Shown here piece by piece: positions 52,707 through 61,994 of a DNA stretch of 64,000 bases. The DNA comes from Plantimonas leprariae (GTDB lineage: Bacteria; Pseudomonadota; Alphaproteobacteria; Rhizobiales; Rhizobiaceae). How positions within the stretch are numbered: position 1 is the stretch's first letter; each line of letters opens with the position of its first letter. The notes beneath the pieces were generated by a model. The model was not told the DNA's origin, ran no database searches, and saw only the letters and a list, made by a program, of their open reading frames with translations. The stretch spans positions 62,001 to 126,000 of the forward strand of contig NZ_VZDO01000005.1 of the NCBI RefSeq assembly GCF_008802405.1. The letters are read 5' to 3'. A program made the position numbers and the translations under genes.

Positions 52707-53904
52707 CGGCGTCGCGCGACCCGAGCGGCGAGCGCAGCCGCTGGTTCGGATCGCGCGAGTCGAGGCGCAGGAGATCGGCGAGCGGCATCGCGGCCGCTCC
52801 CCGCGCCGCGGCGTCCTCCGAACCGACGGCCCGGTGGATCGGCGGCGCCTCGCGGCCCTCGCGCACCAGGATGTCGTGGACGTAGAGCAGCAGCTCGTCG
52901 ATCAGCCGGACGGGCAGCCGGCCTCCGACCATGACCGCGTCGGGATCGAGCAGCAGGCCGATATTCGCGGCAGCCTCCGCGACGGGTGCCGCGACCGCGC
53001 GCAGCCAATCCGAGACCAGCGCGCTGCCCGTTTCATCGAGCCGCAGCAACTCCTGCGGCTCCGCGACGGGGTGGCCATGCGCGGCGAGGTGGTCGTAGAG
53101 CGCGTAGAGCGACAGGATGCGGCCGAGCGGCCGCGCCTCGCCGCCGGCACCGGCCGGGCCGACGGTCGGGAGCCAGCCGATCTCGCCGGCGAGGCCGCTC
53201 GTGCCGTGATGGCAGACGCCGTCGAGCACCACGCCGCCGCCGAGGCCCGCGCCGACGAAGACGTAGAAGAAGTTGCGGGCTTCGAGGCCGAGGCCGTAGT
53301 TCAGCTCGCCGATCGTGGCGGCGGTCGCGTCGTTCTCGATGAAGACGGGGTGGTCGGCGATCCGCCTCATCCGGCCGCGGATGTCGGTGCCCGACCAGCG
53401 GCGGAAATCATCCGTCATGCCGGGAAAGGGGATCTCGCCGAGCCAGTCCGGCACGGCGATGCCGATGCCGGCCATCCGGCCGGGATCGATGGCGCGGCGG
53501 TGGCGGAACGTCGAGAGCGTGCCTTCCACGAACTCGAAGAACTCGTCCGGCGGGATGAAGCGGCGCTCGGCATGCACCCGGCCGCGCACGTTGCCGACCG
53601 CGTCGACCGCGATCGCCGTCACGTAGTCGCGGGCGAGGCTGATGCCGACCGCGGAGGCGCCGCCCGGATCGATCTCCAGCTCGATCGCCGGCTGGCCCTT
53701 CACGCCGCGCCGCCGCCGCGCCTCGATCACCAGCCCCTCGTCGATCAACCGTTCGACGATCCGCGCCACCGCCTGCTTGGTGAGACCGGAGCGCTTCGCC
53801 AGTTCGGTGCGCGAGATCGGTCGATGCCGGTGGATCGCGCGGAGCACGACGCCGCGATTGTGATCGGCGGCGAGTTCGGAATTGGAGCCGGCAAGGTCGC
53901 GCAT
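52675..53904 (-). CDS. ROK-family transcriptional regulator of the glycoside operon
   Basis: A 409-aa NagC/XylR-type regulator. The winged helix is at residues about 15-75 (ADHNRGVVLRAIHRHRPISRTELAKRSGLTKQAVARIVERLIDEGLV). The ROK domain follows, with ENDATAATIGE (catalytic-type Asp kept) and VFVGAGLGGGVVLDG. After LAGEIGW the usual zinc-binding Cys cluster is missing (VGPAGAGGEAR). The start ATG 53904 (MRDLAGSNSELAADHN) was chosen over an upstream open stretch. It lies 47 bp downstream of the alpha-mannosidase gene, last in the same direction, so it probably regulates that operon. Confidence 0.86.
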   Translation of the reverse strand: MRDLAGSNSELAADHNRGVVLRAIHRHRPISRTELAKRSGLTKQAVARIVERLIDEGLVIEARRRRGVKGQPAIELEIDPGGASAVGISLARDYVTAIAVDAVGNVRGRVHAERRFIPPDEFFEFVEGTLSTFRHRRAIDPGRMAGIGIAVPDWLGEIPFPGMTDDFRRWSGTDIRGRMRRIADHPVFIENDATAATIGELNYGLGLEARNFFYVFVGAGLGGGVVLDGVCHHGTSGLAGEIGWLPTVGPAGAGGEARPLGRILSLYALYDHLAAHGHPVAEPQELLRLDETGSALVSDWLRAVAAPVAEAAANIGLLLDPDAVMVGGRLPVRLIDELLLYVHDILVREGREAPPIHRAVGSEDAAARGAAAMPLADLLRLDSRDPNQRLRSPLGSRDAVTGADRAAAG

Positions 53905-53951
53905 GGGTCCGGCGCTTCTAGCATCGGACCCGGCGTCCCGCATCCGGGGTC

Positions 53952-56900
53952 TCAGCCCTTCGCGAGGCGCAGCGATCGGACCTCGAAGGGGCGGATGTCG
54001 GAGCGCGCCGCGCCGAGCGGGCGCTCCAGGATGTCGACCTCCTCCGCGACCCGCCAACCGTCCGTTTCAACGGTGAGCGAGCCTCGCCCGCCGGCCGGCT
54101 CGTAGACGCGCAGGATCAGGTCGTCCGTGTCCTCCGCCGGTTTCAGCCCGGCGAGTCCCACGGCATGGCCGTCGAGGCGAACCGGCGCGTAGGTGCACGG
54201 CGCGCAGCCGGACGCGGCCGCCGCCAGCAGCGGCTGGTTCAGGTCTTCGGCCTCCTCGCGGACGCCCCCCTCGATCCAGTCGCCGCGATGCGGCAGGATC
54301 GAATAGGTGAAGCGCTGCCGGCCTTCGTCGGCGAGCGGGTCCGGGTAGATCGGCGAGCGCACGAGGCTGAGGCCTAGCGTGTCGCCGCGCGCCGAGTGGC
54401 CGTATTTGCCGTCGTTGAGCAGCGCGACGCCGAAGCCCGGCTCCGAGAGGTCGGCGAAGCGGTGCGCCGGCACTTCGAAGCGCGCCGCATCCCAGGACGT
54501 GTTCACATGCGTCGCGCGGCGCACGACGCCGAAGGCGCATTCGAAGGTCGCGAAATCGCTGCGGACGGCCAGCGGGAACAGCGCGCGGAGCAGGACGCGG
54601 CGATCGTGCCAGTCGAGCTCGGTCTCGATGTCGAGGCGTCGCCCGTTCGCGGCGAGGCTGTAATGCTGGGTGATCGTCGAATCGCGGAAACGCCGCTCGA
54701 TGCGGATCGCGGCGCGGTGCGGACCGTTCTCCACGAGCTCGAACCGCACGATCTCCCCCGCTTCGACGCCCTTCGCCTCGTAGTCGTCCTCGACGTCCCA
54801 GGCGTCCCAGTTGCGCGGCTTGTCCATCGGATAGGCGACGAGCCGATTGCCCGGCCCCGCCAGCGCCTCGCGGCCCGTTGCCTTGTGGACGACGCTTCTG
54901 AGCGTGCCGTCCTCTGCGATCTCGACGCGGATGTGCCGGTTCTCCAGGACCCGCTCGCTCGCCGACAGCCCGTCCGCCGGCGCGAGGTCCGCTTGCCGCA
55001 GCACCGCGAGCCCTAGCGGCGGCACGGTGCCCTTCGCTGCGACCGGCCGGCCGTCGGGCGACTGGAAGCGGATCGGCCGGTCGGCGAGGCTCGGATTGAC
55101 GACGACGACCGCGCCGCCTTCGCCGGCGGGCAGGAGCTCTCCGAGCGCGTCCATCGCCTCGCGCTGGCGGGCGAGGCCGGCGTCGCGCGCCTCTTCCAGC
55201 TCGCGCTCGGCGTCCTCGTAGATTTCGCGGATGCCGGAGCCGGGCAGGATGTCGTGGAACTCGTTCTTGAGCGTCTGGCGCCAAGCGGGCTCCAGGCTCG
55301 CCGGCTTCGGCGCGCCGAGAAGGACGCCGAGCGAGGACACCGTCTCGGCGGTGATCAGCGCGCGCTCCGCCTCGCGATGGCGCTTCTTGGTGTGGCTTTG
55401 GGTGGTGAGCGTCGCGCGGTGGAGTTCGAGATAGATCTCGCCGAGCCAGACCGGCAGCTCCGCCGTCTTCGCGGTTTCGTGGGCCCTCGCGAAGAAGTCC
55501 TCGACGCGCGCCGGCCGGAGCTGGGGCACCGCCGGGAAATCGGCGAGCTGCGCCTGCCGCTCCAGCATTTCCGGCGTGGTGCCGCCGCCGCCGTCGCCGT
55601 AGCCGACCGCGAGCAGGCTTTCGTCGTGGTGGGCCTTGCCGCGGAAGTTGCGCCAGGTCTCGATCGTCGCGCGCGGCTCGACGCTGCCGTTGTAGCCGCG
55701 CACCGGGTTGTCGAAAGTGTGGGCGAGAACCTTGGAGCCGTCGAGCCCTTCCCACCAGAACAGGTCGTGCGGGAATTTGTTGGTCTCGGACCAGTTCACC
55801 TTGATGGTGAAGAACGAGTCCATGCCGCCCTGGCGCAGAAGCTGGGGCAGGGCGGGCGAGAAGCCGAAGCAGTCCGGCAGCCAGCAGACGCGGTGCTCCA
55901 CGCCGAAGGTCCGGCGGAAGTAGCGCTGGCCGTAGAGGATCTGGCGCACGAAGCTCTCGCCGGTCGGCATGTTGGTGTCGGGCTCGACCCACATGCCGCC
56001 GATCGTTTCCCATCGGCCTTCCGCGACACGCTGTTTGATCGACGCGAGGAGTTCGGGATCGTCCTCTTCGAGCTGCGCGTAGTAGGCGGCGGTCGACTGG
56101 TTGAAGATGTAGTCGGGGAAACGCTCCATCAGCCGCAGCGCCGTGTGGAAGGTGCGACGGGCTTTCCGCCGCGTCTCGGCATAGGGCCAGAGCCAGGCGA
56201 GATCGATATGCGCGTGGCCGGTGATCGCGATCCGGCCGGTCTGCGGAAAGCGCTCCCGCAGCGCCGCGAGTTCGGCCGTCAGCGTCGCGTGCGCTTCCGA
56301 AACGCTGGCGCGGTGATCCTGCCGCAGCGCGTCCGGCGCGTCCTTCAATTCGGGCAGTCGCCAGATCTGCCGCTGCATCGGCCGGTGCGCCGTGCGCGAC
56401 ACGTAGTCCGCCGTGGCGGAGGGCCAGTCCAGCGCGGCGAAGCAGCGCTCGGCGGCCTTGAGCATCGGGAGCACGGCCTCGTGGGTCTCGCCGAGCGTGC
56501 GCGCGGCTTCGGAGACCTGCCGGAGCAAGAGCACGAGATCGTGGACCGGCCGGTCGATCCAGGCGAGGCGCGCCTTGTTCAGCCGCGGCTCCGGCACCGG
56601 CTCGCCGAAGGGCAGGCGGGCGACGCTTTCCGACTCGATCCGGAATTTCGGCGCCGGCACGGGGAATTGCTGGTGGTACGGATCGACGCCGAAATGCTTC
56701 GCCTCCCCATCCTCCGGCACGAGGGCGACGAGGCTTTCGCCTCCGAGGTCGAGCTGCAGCTCGACGTCTTCGAGCGGCCAGTGCTCGGGCGCCGTCGCCT
56801 CCGCTTCGAAGCGGTGGACGCCCTCCCGGTCCGGCCAGAAGGCGCCCAGCGCGATGGGTTCGCCGTCGAGACGCCAGCCGTCGACGGCGACGCTTTCGCG

Positions 56901-56975
56901 GTCGCGCCAGCAGTCGAGCTCGGCGACGCGCACGTCGAGCCGGTCGAGGCGCTGCCGGATGGTCAGAGAGGACAT
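53952..56975 (-). CDS. Alpha-mannosidase, glycoside hydrolase family 38
   Basis: A 1007-aa cytosolic GH38 enzyme. The catalytic domain has GHAHIDLAWLWPYAETRRK near residue 250 (zinc ligands His and Asp), then GGMWVEPDTNMPTGESFVRQ. The nucleophile Asp is D368 in LPDCFGFSPALPQLL, and LKNEFHDILPGSGI is the helical-domain signature. A C-terminal beta domain (YSLAANGRRLDIETELDWHD) completes it. It cleaves alpha-mannosides. There is no signal peptide, so the substrate must be imported, fitting the adjacent ABC importer. The start ATG 56975 is set by MSSLTIRQRLDRL. Confidence 0.93.
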   Translation of the reverse strand: MSSLTIRQRLDRLDVRVAELDCWRDRESVAVDGWRLDGEPIALGAFWPDREGVHRFEAEATAPEHWPLEDVELQLDLGGESLVALVPEDGEAKHFGVDPYHQQFPVPAPKFRIESESVARLPFGEPVPEPRLNKARLAWIDRPVHDLVLLLRQVSEAARTLGETHEAVLPMLKAAERCFAALDWPSATADYVSRTAHRPMQRQIWRLPELKDAPDALRQDHRASVSEAHATLTAELAALRERFPQTGRIAITGHAHIDLAWLWPYAETRRKARRTFHTALRLMERFPDYIFNQSTAAYYAQLEEDDPELLASIKQRVAEGRWETIGGMWVEPDTNMPTGESFVRQILYGQRYFRRTFGVEHRVCWLPDCFGFSPALPQLLRQGGMDSFFTIKVNWSETNKFPHDLFWWEGLDGSKVLAHTFDNPVRGYNGSVEPRATIETWRNFRGKAHHDESLLAVGYGDGGGGTTPEMLERQAQLADFPAVPQLRPARVEDFFARAHETAKTAELPVWLGEIYLELHRATLTTQSHTKKRHREAERALITAETVSSLGVLLGAPKPASLEPAWRQTLKNEFHDILPGSGIREIYEDAERELEEARDAGLARQREAMDALGELLPAGEGGAVVVVNPSLADRPIRFQSPDGRPVAAKGTVPPLGLAVLRQADLAPADGLSASERVLENRHIRVEIAEDGTLRSVVHKATGREALAGPGNRLVAYPMDKPRNWDAWDVEDDYEAKGVEAGEIVRFELVENGPHRAAIRIERRFRDSTITQHYSLAANGRRLDIETELDWHDRRVLLRALFPLAVRSDFATFECAFGVVRRATHVNTSWDAARFEVPAHRFADLSEPGFGVALLNDGKYGHSARGDTLGLSLVRSPIYPDPLADEGRQRFTYSILPHRGDWIEGGVREEAEDLNQPLLAAAASGCAPCTYAPVRLDGHAVGLAGLKPAEDTDDLILRVYEPAGGRGSLTVETDGWRVAEEVDILERPLGAARSDIRPFEVRSLRLAKG

Positions 56976-56998
56976 GCATGCACTCCGGGTGTGAACGA

Positions 56999-57841
56999 TC
57001 AGCCCTTCACCGCGCCGGCGGTGATGGCTCCGACGATGAGCCGCTGCAGGACGAGGAAGGCGACGATGGCGGGCGCGACCGCGACGAGGCAGGCGGCCGC
57101 AAGAAGCTGCGTGGTCGAGGCGTTCTGCGAGCCTGCATACTTGAAGATGCCGACCGCGACCGGCAGCAGCGAGTTCTCGGTGAGGAGCAGGAACGGCACG
57201 AGGAACTGCGACCAGCCGAAGATCACCGCAAGGATGAACACCGAGGCGAGGCCGGGCGCGGCGAGCGGCAGGGTGATCCGCCAGAAGATGCCGAAGCGCG
57301 AGCAGCCGTCCATCGCGGCGGCCTCCTCGACCTCCTTCGGGATCGCGTCGATCGAGCCCTTCAGGAGCCAAGTGCACATCGGCAGGTTGATCGCGATGTA
57401 GACGAGAATGACGCCGAGATGGGTGTCGATCAGTCCGAGCCGGTTCATGTAGCGGTAGAGCGGCACCATGATCACCAGCGGCGAGACCATCTGGAAGGCG
57501 AGGATGCCCATCAAGAGGAGGCCGCGCGCCGGAACCTTCAGCCGCGAGAAGGCATACGCGGCCGGGGCCGCGACGAGGAGGCAGCCGAAGCCGGCGACCG
57601 CCGAGATTAACAGGCCGTTCCACAGGTAGGTCGGGAACTCGGCGCCCGAGAGAATGGTGCGGAAGTTCTCCAGCGTCGGATCGTTCGGGATGAAGCGGCT
57701 CGCGCCCCGGAAGATTTCGCGCCGCGTCCGGACTGCCAACGACAGGAGCCAGAGCAGCGGTAGGAGAAAGAAGGCGGCGATGGCGAGCATCGCCCCGTAG
57801 GTGAGACCGTCGGCGAGGCGGTCGCGCGGGGTCGAGATCAT
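56999..57841 (-). CDS. Sugar ABC transporter permease, MalG type
   Basis: A 280-aa carbohydrate-uptake family 1 permease with six spans and an EAA loop (VEEAAAMDGCSRFGIFWRITLPLAAPGLA). It pairs with the MalF-type subunit. The start ATG 57841 overlaps that subunit's stop (ATGA). It is followed 23 bp later by the alpha-mannosidase gene, so a mannoside or mannose-containing oligosaccharide is the likely cargo. Confidence 0.9.
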   Translation of the reverse strand: MISTPRDRLADGLTYGAMLAIAAFFLLPLLWLLSLAVRTRREIFRGASRFIPNDPTLENFRTILSGAEFPTYLWNGLLISAVAGFGCLLVAAPAAYAFSRLKVPARGLLLMGILAFQMVSPLVIMVPLYRYMNRLGLIDTHLGVILVYIAINLPMCTWLLKGSIDAIPKEVEEAAAMDGCSRFGIFWRITLPLAAPGLASVFILAVIFGWSQFLVPFLLLTENSLLPVAVGIFKYAGSQNASTTQLLAAACLVAVAPAIVAFLVLQRLIVGAITAGAVKG

Positions 57842-58776
57842 GCCTCGGCATCCCGGCCGCGCGGCAGGAAGACGGCATAGGCCAGCGCCAGCGCGAGGCT
57901 GATGGCCAGCATCAGCACCGACAGGACGCTGCCGGCCGCGAGGTCGTAGTTGCGGAACACCGTGTTGAAGGTGAAGAGCGAGATCACCTCCGTCGCCCGG
58001 CCGGGCCCGCCGCCGGTGAGCGAGATGATCGCGTCGAAGGTGTTCAGCGTCTGGATGGTGATGAGGATCGAGTTGACGAGCAGCGCCGGCCGGATCAGCG
58101 GCAGCGTCAGGTGCCGCAGCATCTGCGGCGCGCTCGCCCCGTCGATGCGTCCCGCCTCGTAGTAGACCGGGTCGATACCCTTCAGCGCCGCATAGAGCAC
58201 GATCATCGAGAAGGCGGTGCCGCGCCAGATGTTGGAGACCACAGCCGAGAACATCGCGATCTGCGGATCGGACAGCCAGGCGACGCGCGGCAGGCCGACG
58301 AGCGACAGCGTCGAGTTGATCGCGCCGAAGGGCGCCTCGGAGAACAGCATCTGCCAGATGAGGCCATTGGCGATGCCGGGGATCACCCAGGCGACGAGCA
58401 CGATCGTGCGGAGCACCGTCGCGCCGCGCAGCCTCCGCTGCTCGGCCCGCACGACGACGAGCGCGATGGCGAGGCCGAGCGCCTGCTGGCCGACCACCGA
58501 GAAGAAGGTGAAGACGAAGGTCGTCCAGAGGACGCCGACGAGGTCCGGGTTGCCGAGGACGCCCCGGATCGTCGCCGTCGTGTAGACCTCGTCGCGGCCG
58601 AGCAGCGACGCGTTGGTCGCCGCGAAGCGGAAGACGTCGACGATCGGGTAGAGGTAGAAGGCCCCGAGCATGAGCGCGATCGGCAGGAGCCAGAGCGCCG
58701 GGCTTTCGCCGAGCCGCCAGCGAAGCCCGCCGGCGGCCCGCGTCTCGCCGGTCGAGGTGAAGGTGATCCCGCTCAA
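57838..58776 (-). CDS. Sugar ABC transporter permease, MalF type
   Basis: A 312-aa permease. The EAA loop reads YEAGRIDGASAPQMLRHLTLPLIRP, and typical MalF-type spans are visible (ALWLLPIALMLGAFYLYPIVDVFRFA; VILRTIVLVAWVIPGIANGLIW-like). The only start in frame before the first span is TTG 58776; no ATG exists until residue 36. It is 16 bp after the binding protein gene. Confidence 0.88.
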   Translation of the reverse strand: MSGITFTSTGETRAAGGLRWRLGESPALWLLPIALMLGAFYLYPIVDVFRFAATNASLLGRDEVYTTATIRGVLGNPDLVGVLWTTFVFTFFSVVGQQALGLAIALVVVRAEQRRLRGATVLRTIVLVAWVIPGIANGLIWQMLFSEAPFGAINSTLSLVGLPRVAWLSDPQIAMFSAVVSNIWRGTAFSMIVLYAALKGIDPVYYEAGRIDGASAPQMLRHLTLPLIRPALLVNSILITIQTLNTFDAIISLTGGGPGRATEVISLFTFNTVFRNYDLAAGSVLSVLMLAISLALALAYAVFLPRGRDAEA

Positions 58777-58792
58777 GGCGAGGCCGCGCGCG

Positions 58793-60094
58793 TCAGAGGC
58801 GCTTGTAGGCGGCGTCGACCGCGGCGGCGGCCGCGTCCAGCGCCTGTTCCGGCGTCTTCGTGCCGGACAGGACGTCGCCCATCGCGATCTGGAGCTGGTT
58901 GGAGATTTCCGGGTAGATCGGCACGCCCGGCCGGGCCTGCCCGTACTGCAGCAACTCGCCGAACTTCTGGAACTCCGGCGTCTTGTAGACGTCGAACTTC
59001 GTGAAGAGGGCCTTCGCCGTCGGCAGGTTCTGCTGCAGCGCCGTACCGGGGCCGGCGTAGATCTCGCGGGCGACCGTCGCGCACATCTCGGTCTTCTCCC
59101 TGTCGTCGGTGAAGGAGGCGAGCGTCCAGCCGCCGGTGCCGGTGGAACGGGCGTCCGCCGTCGGCCCGGGGATCTGGTCGAAGGTCCAGTTGGCGTATTC
59201 GTCCTCGTCGAGCGTATTCTTCAACTGCGCGAGCTGCCAGTTGCCGCCGACGAAGAGCGCGGTCGTGCCGGCGGCCGCGGCCGCGTTGAGATCGTTGTAG
59301 TTGCCGATCGTGGTGACGCGCTTCGGCGCGGCGCCGGAATCCACGAGGTCCTTGTAGTAGCCAATGGCCTTCAGGATCTTCGCGCGGTTCTCGCCTGCCG
59401 CGAAGACCGGCTTGCCTTTGTCGTCGACGAGCTGGCCGCCCTGCGACCAGAAGTTCGATAGCCAGTCGAACACCGTGCCCTCGTAGCGCGAGCCGTTGAA
59501 CAGGAAGCCTTCCGTGCCCTCATCCACCGAGGCAAGGGCGGCCTTCTTCAGCTCGGACCAATCCTTCGGCGCTTCCGGCACGACCGACTTGTTGCGATAA
59601 AGGACGCGAAGGTCCGTCGAATACCACCAGGCGTAGATCTCGCCGTCGTCGCCCTTGATGCCCTGCTGCACGTAGGGGAACAGGTCGGAAACCTCCTCCG
59701 GCTTGAAGTAGGCCGTCATGGGTTTCAGCACCTTCGATGACTTGAACAGCGCGAGCTGGAAGGAATCGACCGCCGCGCAGTCCGGGCCGCGGCCGGACTT
59801 CACCTGTTCCAGCATCCGCGCCTGTTCCTGGCCGATGTCGTTCGACATCGTCTGCATTTCGAACTTCCAATCGGGATGCTTGGCGATGAAGTCGCCGAAG
59901 AGCTTCGCGTAGCCGGCCGCCCAGTCGGGGTCCGGCGAGTTCGGCCCGTCGCCGGCGAGGCGCAGCACCAGCGATTTCGGCGCGTCGGGCTTGCCGACGA
60001 GATCCTTGGTGACGAGCTCCTGCGCTCCCGCGCCGGAAAGGATCGTTCCCCAAGCCGCGCCGGCCAGCATGAGCAGCCGCAATGCCTTCGTCAT
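58793..60094 (-). CDS. Sugar ABC transporter substrate-binding protein
   Basis: A 433-aa extracellular solute-binding protein of the sugar family 1. The Sec signal peptide ends near AGAQE. The lobes have DPDWAAGYAKLFGDFIAKHPDWKFEMQTMSND, YAWWYSTDLRVLYRNKS and LFVGGNWQLAQLKN. The start ATG 60094 has GGGAGG upstream. It is the first gene of the importer/mannosidase operon. No ATP-binding gene belongs to this operon, so a shared MsmK/UgpC-type ATPase encoded elsewhere would be needed. Confidence 0.9.
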   Translation of the reverse strand: MTKALRLLMLAGAAWGTILSGAGAQELVTKDLVGKPDAPKSLVLRLAGDGPNSPDPDWAAGYAKLFGDFIAKHPDWKFEMQTMSNDIGQEQARMLEQVKSGRGPDCAAVDSFQLALFKSSKVLKPMTAYFKPEEVSDLFPYVQQGIKGDDGEIYAWWYSTDLRVLYRNKSVVPEAPKDWSELKKAALASVDEGTEGFLFNGSRYEGTVFDWLSNFWSQGGQLVDDKGKPVFAAGENRAKILKAIGYYKDLVDSGAAPKRVTTIGNYNDLNAAAAAGTTALFVGGNWQLAQLKNTLDEDEYANWTFDQIPGPTADARSTGTGGWTLASFTDDREKTEMCATVAREIYAGPGTALQQNLPTAKALFTKFDVYKTPEFQKFGELLQYGQARPGVPIYPEISNQLQIAMGDVLSGTKTPEQALDAAAAAVDAAYKRL

Positions 60095-60155
60095 CTCGCA
60101 TCCTCCCGAGCCAAGGGTGGTGCCGATCTTTCGCCGGCTGCCGACCTGCGAGTTG

Positions 60156-60184
60156 AGTAAATCACTTTGTTTTTGTATTGGCAA
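60156..60184 (-). promoter_or_regulatory. Promoter of the mannoside importer operon
   Basis: On the minus strand: TTGCCA (60184-60179), exactly 17 bp, then TTTACT (60161-60156), in an AT-rich island. It lies about 60 bp upstream of the binding-protein start. The -10 overlaps the near-palindrome TGATTTACTCA, a plausible ROK-regulator operator. Confidence 0.55.
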
Positions 60185-60364
60185 CCACGGCGCGGGCGAG
60201 AGGCAGAGACCGCCATGACCATTAGCCGGCGATGCAAGCGGCGCTGTCGCCTGTCGATCCGCCGCTAGGTTCGCGCCGAAAGGTACGGCCAGCGCCGGGA
60301 CCGGAAAGCCTTGCTGCCACGCGGCATCCTCTGCCGCGCGCTCGCAAAACTTGGGAGATCACCG

Positions 60365-61396
60365 ATGGAATATCGCAAGCTCGGCAATACCGGCGCGATC
60401 GTCACGAACTTCTGTCTCGGGGCGATGACCTTCGGGCAGGAGGCCGACGAGGCGACCTCGCACCGGATCATCGGCGACTACGCGGCGGCGGGTGGCAACT
60501 TCATCGACACCGCCGACGTCTACAGCGCCGGCATCTCGGAGGAGATCGTCGGGCGCTGGCTGAAGGGCAATCCGGACGGGGCGCGGCAGATGGTGATCGC
60601 CACCAAGGGCCGTTTCCCGATGGGCAACGGGCCGAACGACATCGGCCTGTCGCGCCGGCACCTCACCCAGGCGCTCGACGATTCGCTGCGCCGGCTCGGG
60701 ATCGGGCAGATTGACCTCTACCAGATGCACGCCTTCGACGCGCTGACGCCGATGGAAGAGACGCTGCGCTTCCTCGACGACGCGGTGGCGGCGGGCAAGA
60801 TCGCCTATTACGGCTTCTCGAACTTCCTCGGCTGGCAGATCACCAAGGCGGTGCACCTGGCGAAGGCGCATCTGTGGGCTCCGCCGGTGACGCTGCAGCC
60901 GCAGTACAACCTCCTCGTCCGCGACATCGAGCACGAGATCGTGCCGGCCTGCCTCGATGCCGGCATCGGCCTCCTGCCGTGGTCGCCGCTCGCCGGCGGC
61001 TGGCTGGCCGGCAAGTACAAGCGCGACGAAACGCCGACCGGCGCGACGCGGCTCGGCGAGAACCCGGAGCGCGGCATGGAAGCCTATGCCGCCCGCAACG
61101 CGCAGGAGCGGACTTGGGGCGTGATCGACGCCGTCACCGAGATCGCGAAGGCGCGGAACGCCAGCGCGGCGCAGGTGTCGCTGGCCTGGCTCGCAGTGCA
61201 GCCGGCCGTGACCTCGGTGATCCTCGGCGCGCGCAAGACCGAACAGCTCGCCGACAATCTCGGCGCGGCCTCGCTGGAGCTTTCCCCGGAGGAGATCGAG
61301 CGTCTGTCCACGGTGAGCGCGCCGCAGATGGCCGACTATCCCTACGGCAAGGGCGGCATCAACCAGCGCAACCGCAAGATCCAGGGCGGGCGGTAG
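60365..61396 (+). CDS. Aldo/keto reductase, NADPH-dependent
   Basis: A 343-aa aldo/keto reductase. The catalytic tetrad is visible: Asp and Tyr in FIDTADVYSAG, Lys in VIATKGRF and His in DLYQMHAFD. The C-terminal cofactor region includes SVILGARKTEQLADNL. The physiological substrate is unknown. It is divergent from the mannoside operon across 270 bp, and the intervening promoter-like DNA is oriented to the operon. Its stop is 3 bp from the convergent YbaK-type gene. Confidence 0.88.
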   Translation: MEYRKLGNTGAIVTNFCLGAMTFGQEADEATSHRIIGDYAAAGGNFIDTADVYSAGISEEIVGRWLKGNPDGARQMVIATKGRFPMGNGPNDIGLSRRHLTQALDDSLRRLGIGQIDLYQMHAFDALTPMEETLRFLDDAVAAGKIAYYGFSNFLGWQITKAVHLAKAHLWAPPVTLQPQYNLLVRDIEHEIVPACLDAGIGLLPWSPLAGGWLAGKYKRDETPTGATRLGENPERGMEAYAARNAQERTWGVIDAVTEIAKARNASAAQVSLAWLAVQPAVTSVILGARKTEQLADNLGAASLELSPEEIERLSTVSAPQMADYPYGKGGINQRNRKIQGGR

Positions 61397-61399
61397 GTT

Positions 61400-61867
61400 T
61401 CAAGCGACCGGCTTGCAGACGTCGACCCATTCGGCGTTCGCGAGGGCGGCCAGCCGGTCCGGCGCGATCCGGACCGCGCTGTGCGTCGAGCCCGCGGCCG
61501 GCACCACCTCCGCGAAGTCACGGAGCGAGACGTCGCAATAGACGGGAAGGGCGTTTGCCAGCCCGAACGGGCAGACGCCGCCGACCGGGTGGCCGGTCGC
61601 AAGCTCCACCTCTTCGGCTCCCAGCATCGACACCTTGCCACCGAAGGCCTGCTTCGCCTTGGCATTGTCGAGCCTCGCGTCGCCGCGCGCGACGAGGAGG
61701 AAGCGCCGCTCGCCGACTCGCAGCGACAGCGTCTTCGCGATCTGGCCGTCCGATACGCCGTGGGCGGCCGCCGCGAGCGGTACCGTCGCGGTGGACGTGT
61801 CGAGCACGAGGACTTCGAGGTCCGGCGCGTGACGCGACAGGAACTCGCGCACGGAATCGAGGCTCAT
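61400..61867 (-). CDS. YbaK/EbsC-type aminoacyl-tRNA deacylase
   Basis: A 155-aa single-domain protein of the YbaK/ProX family. The conserved Lys lies in DGQIAKTLSLRVG. The glycine-rich loop GHPVGGVCPFGL and the AGSTHSAVRI segment are hallmarks. Such proteins hydrolyse mischarged Cys-tRNA(Pro) or Ala-tRNA(Pro). The start is ATG 61867; the frame is open upstream but that stretch is the leader of the next gene on the other strand. Confidence 0.88.
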   Translation of the reverse strand: MSLDSVREFLSRHAPDLEVLVLDTSTATVPLAAAAHGVSDGQIAKTLSLRVGERRFLLVARGDARLDNAKAKQAFGGKVSMLGAEEVELATGHPVGGVCPFGLANALPVYCDVSLRDFAEVVPAAGSTHSAVRIAPDRLAALANAEWVDVCKPVA

Positions 61868-61994
61868 CGCGGCATTCCTTTCCCGCTTGCGTGCCGCGAA
61901 AGATCGGTCGCCGCCGCCGTTCCGCAAGCGCGAAGGGTGCTGCCGCTTTCGTTTCCGGCGAACAGCCTCTAGAACGGCCGAAATTCGGCTGGAA

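Noticed and set aside
53952-57878. 1308-codon frame suggesting a permease-mannosidase fusion
   Set aside because: Upstream of 56975 the frame is out of phase with the real MalG gene (56999-57841), which has its own start and EAA loop. No fusion exists.
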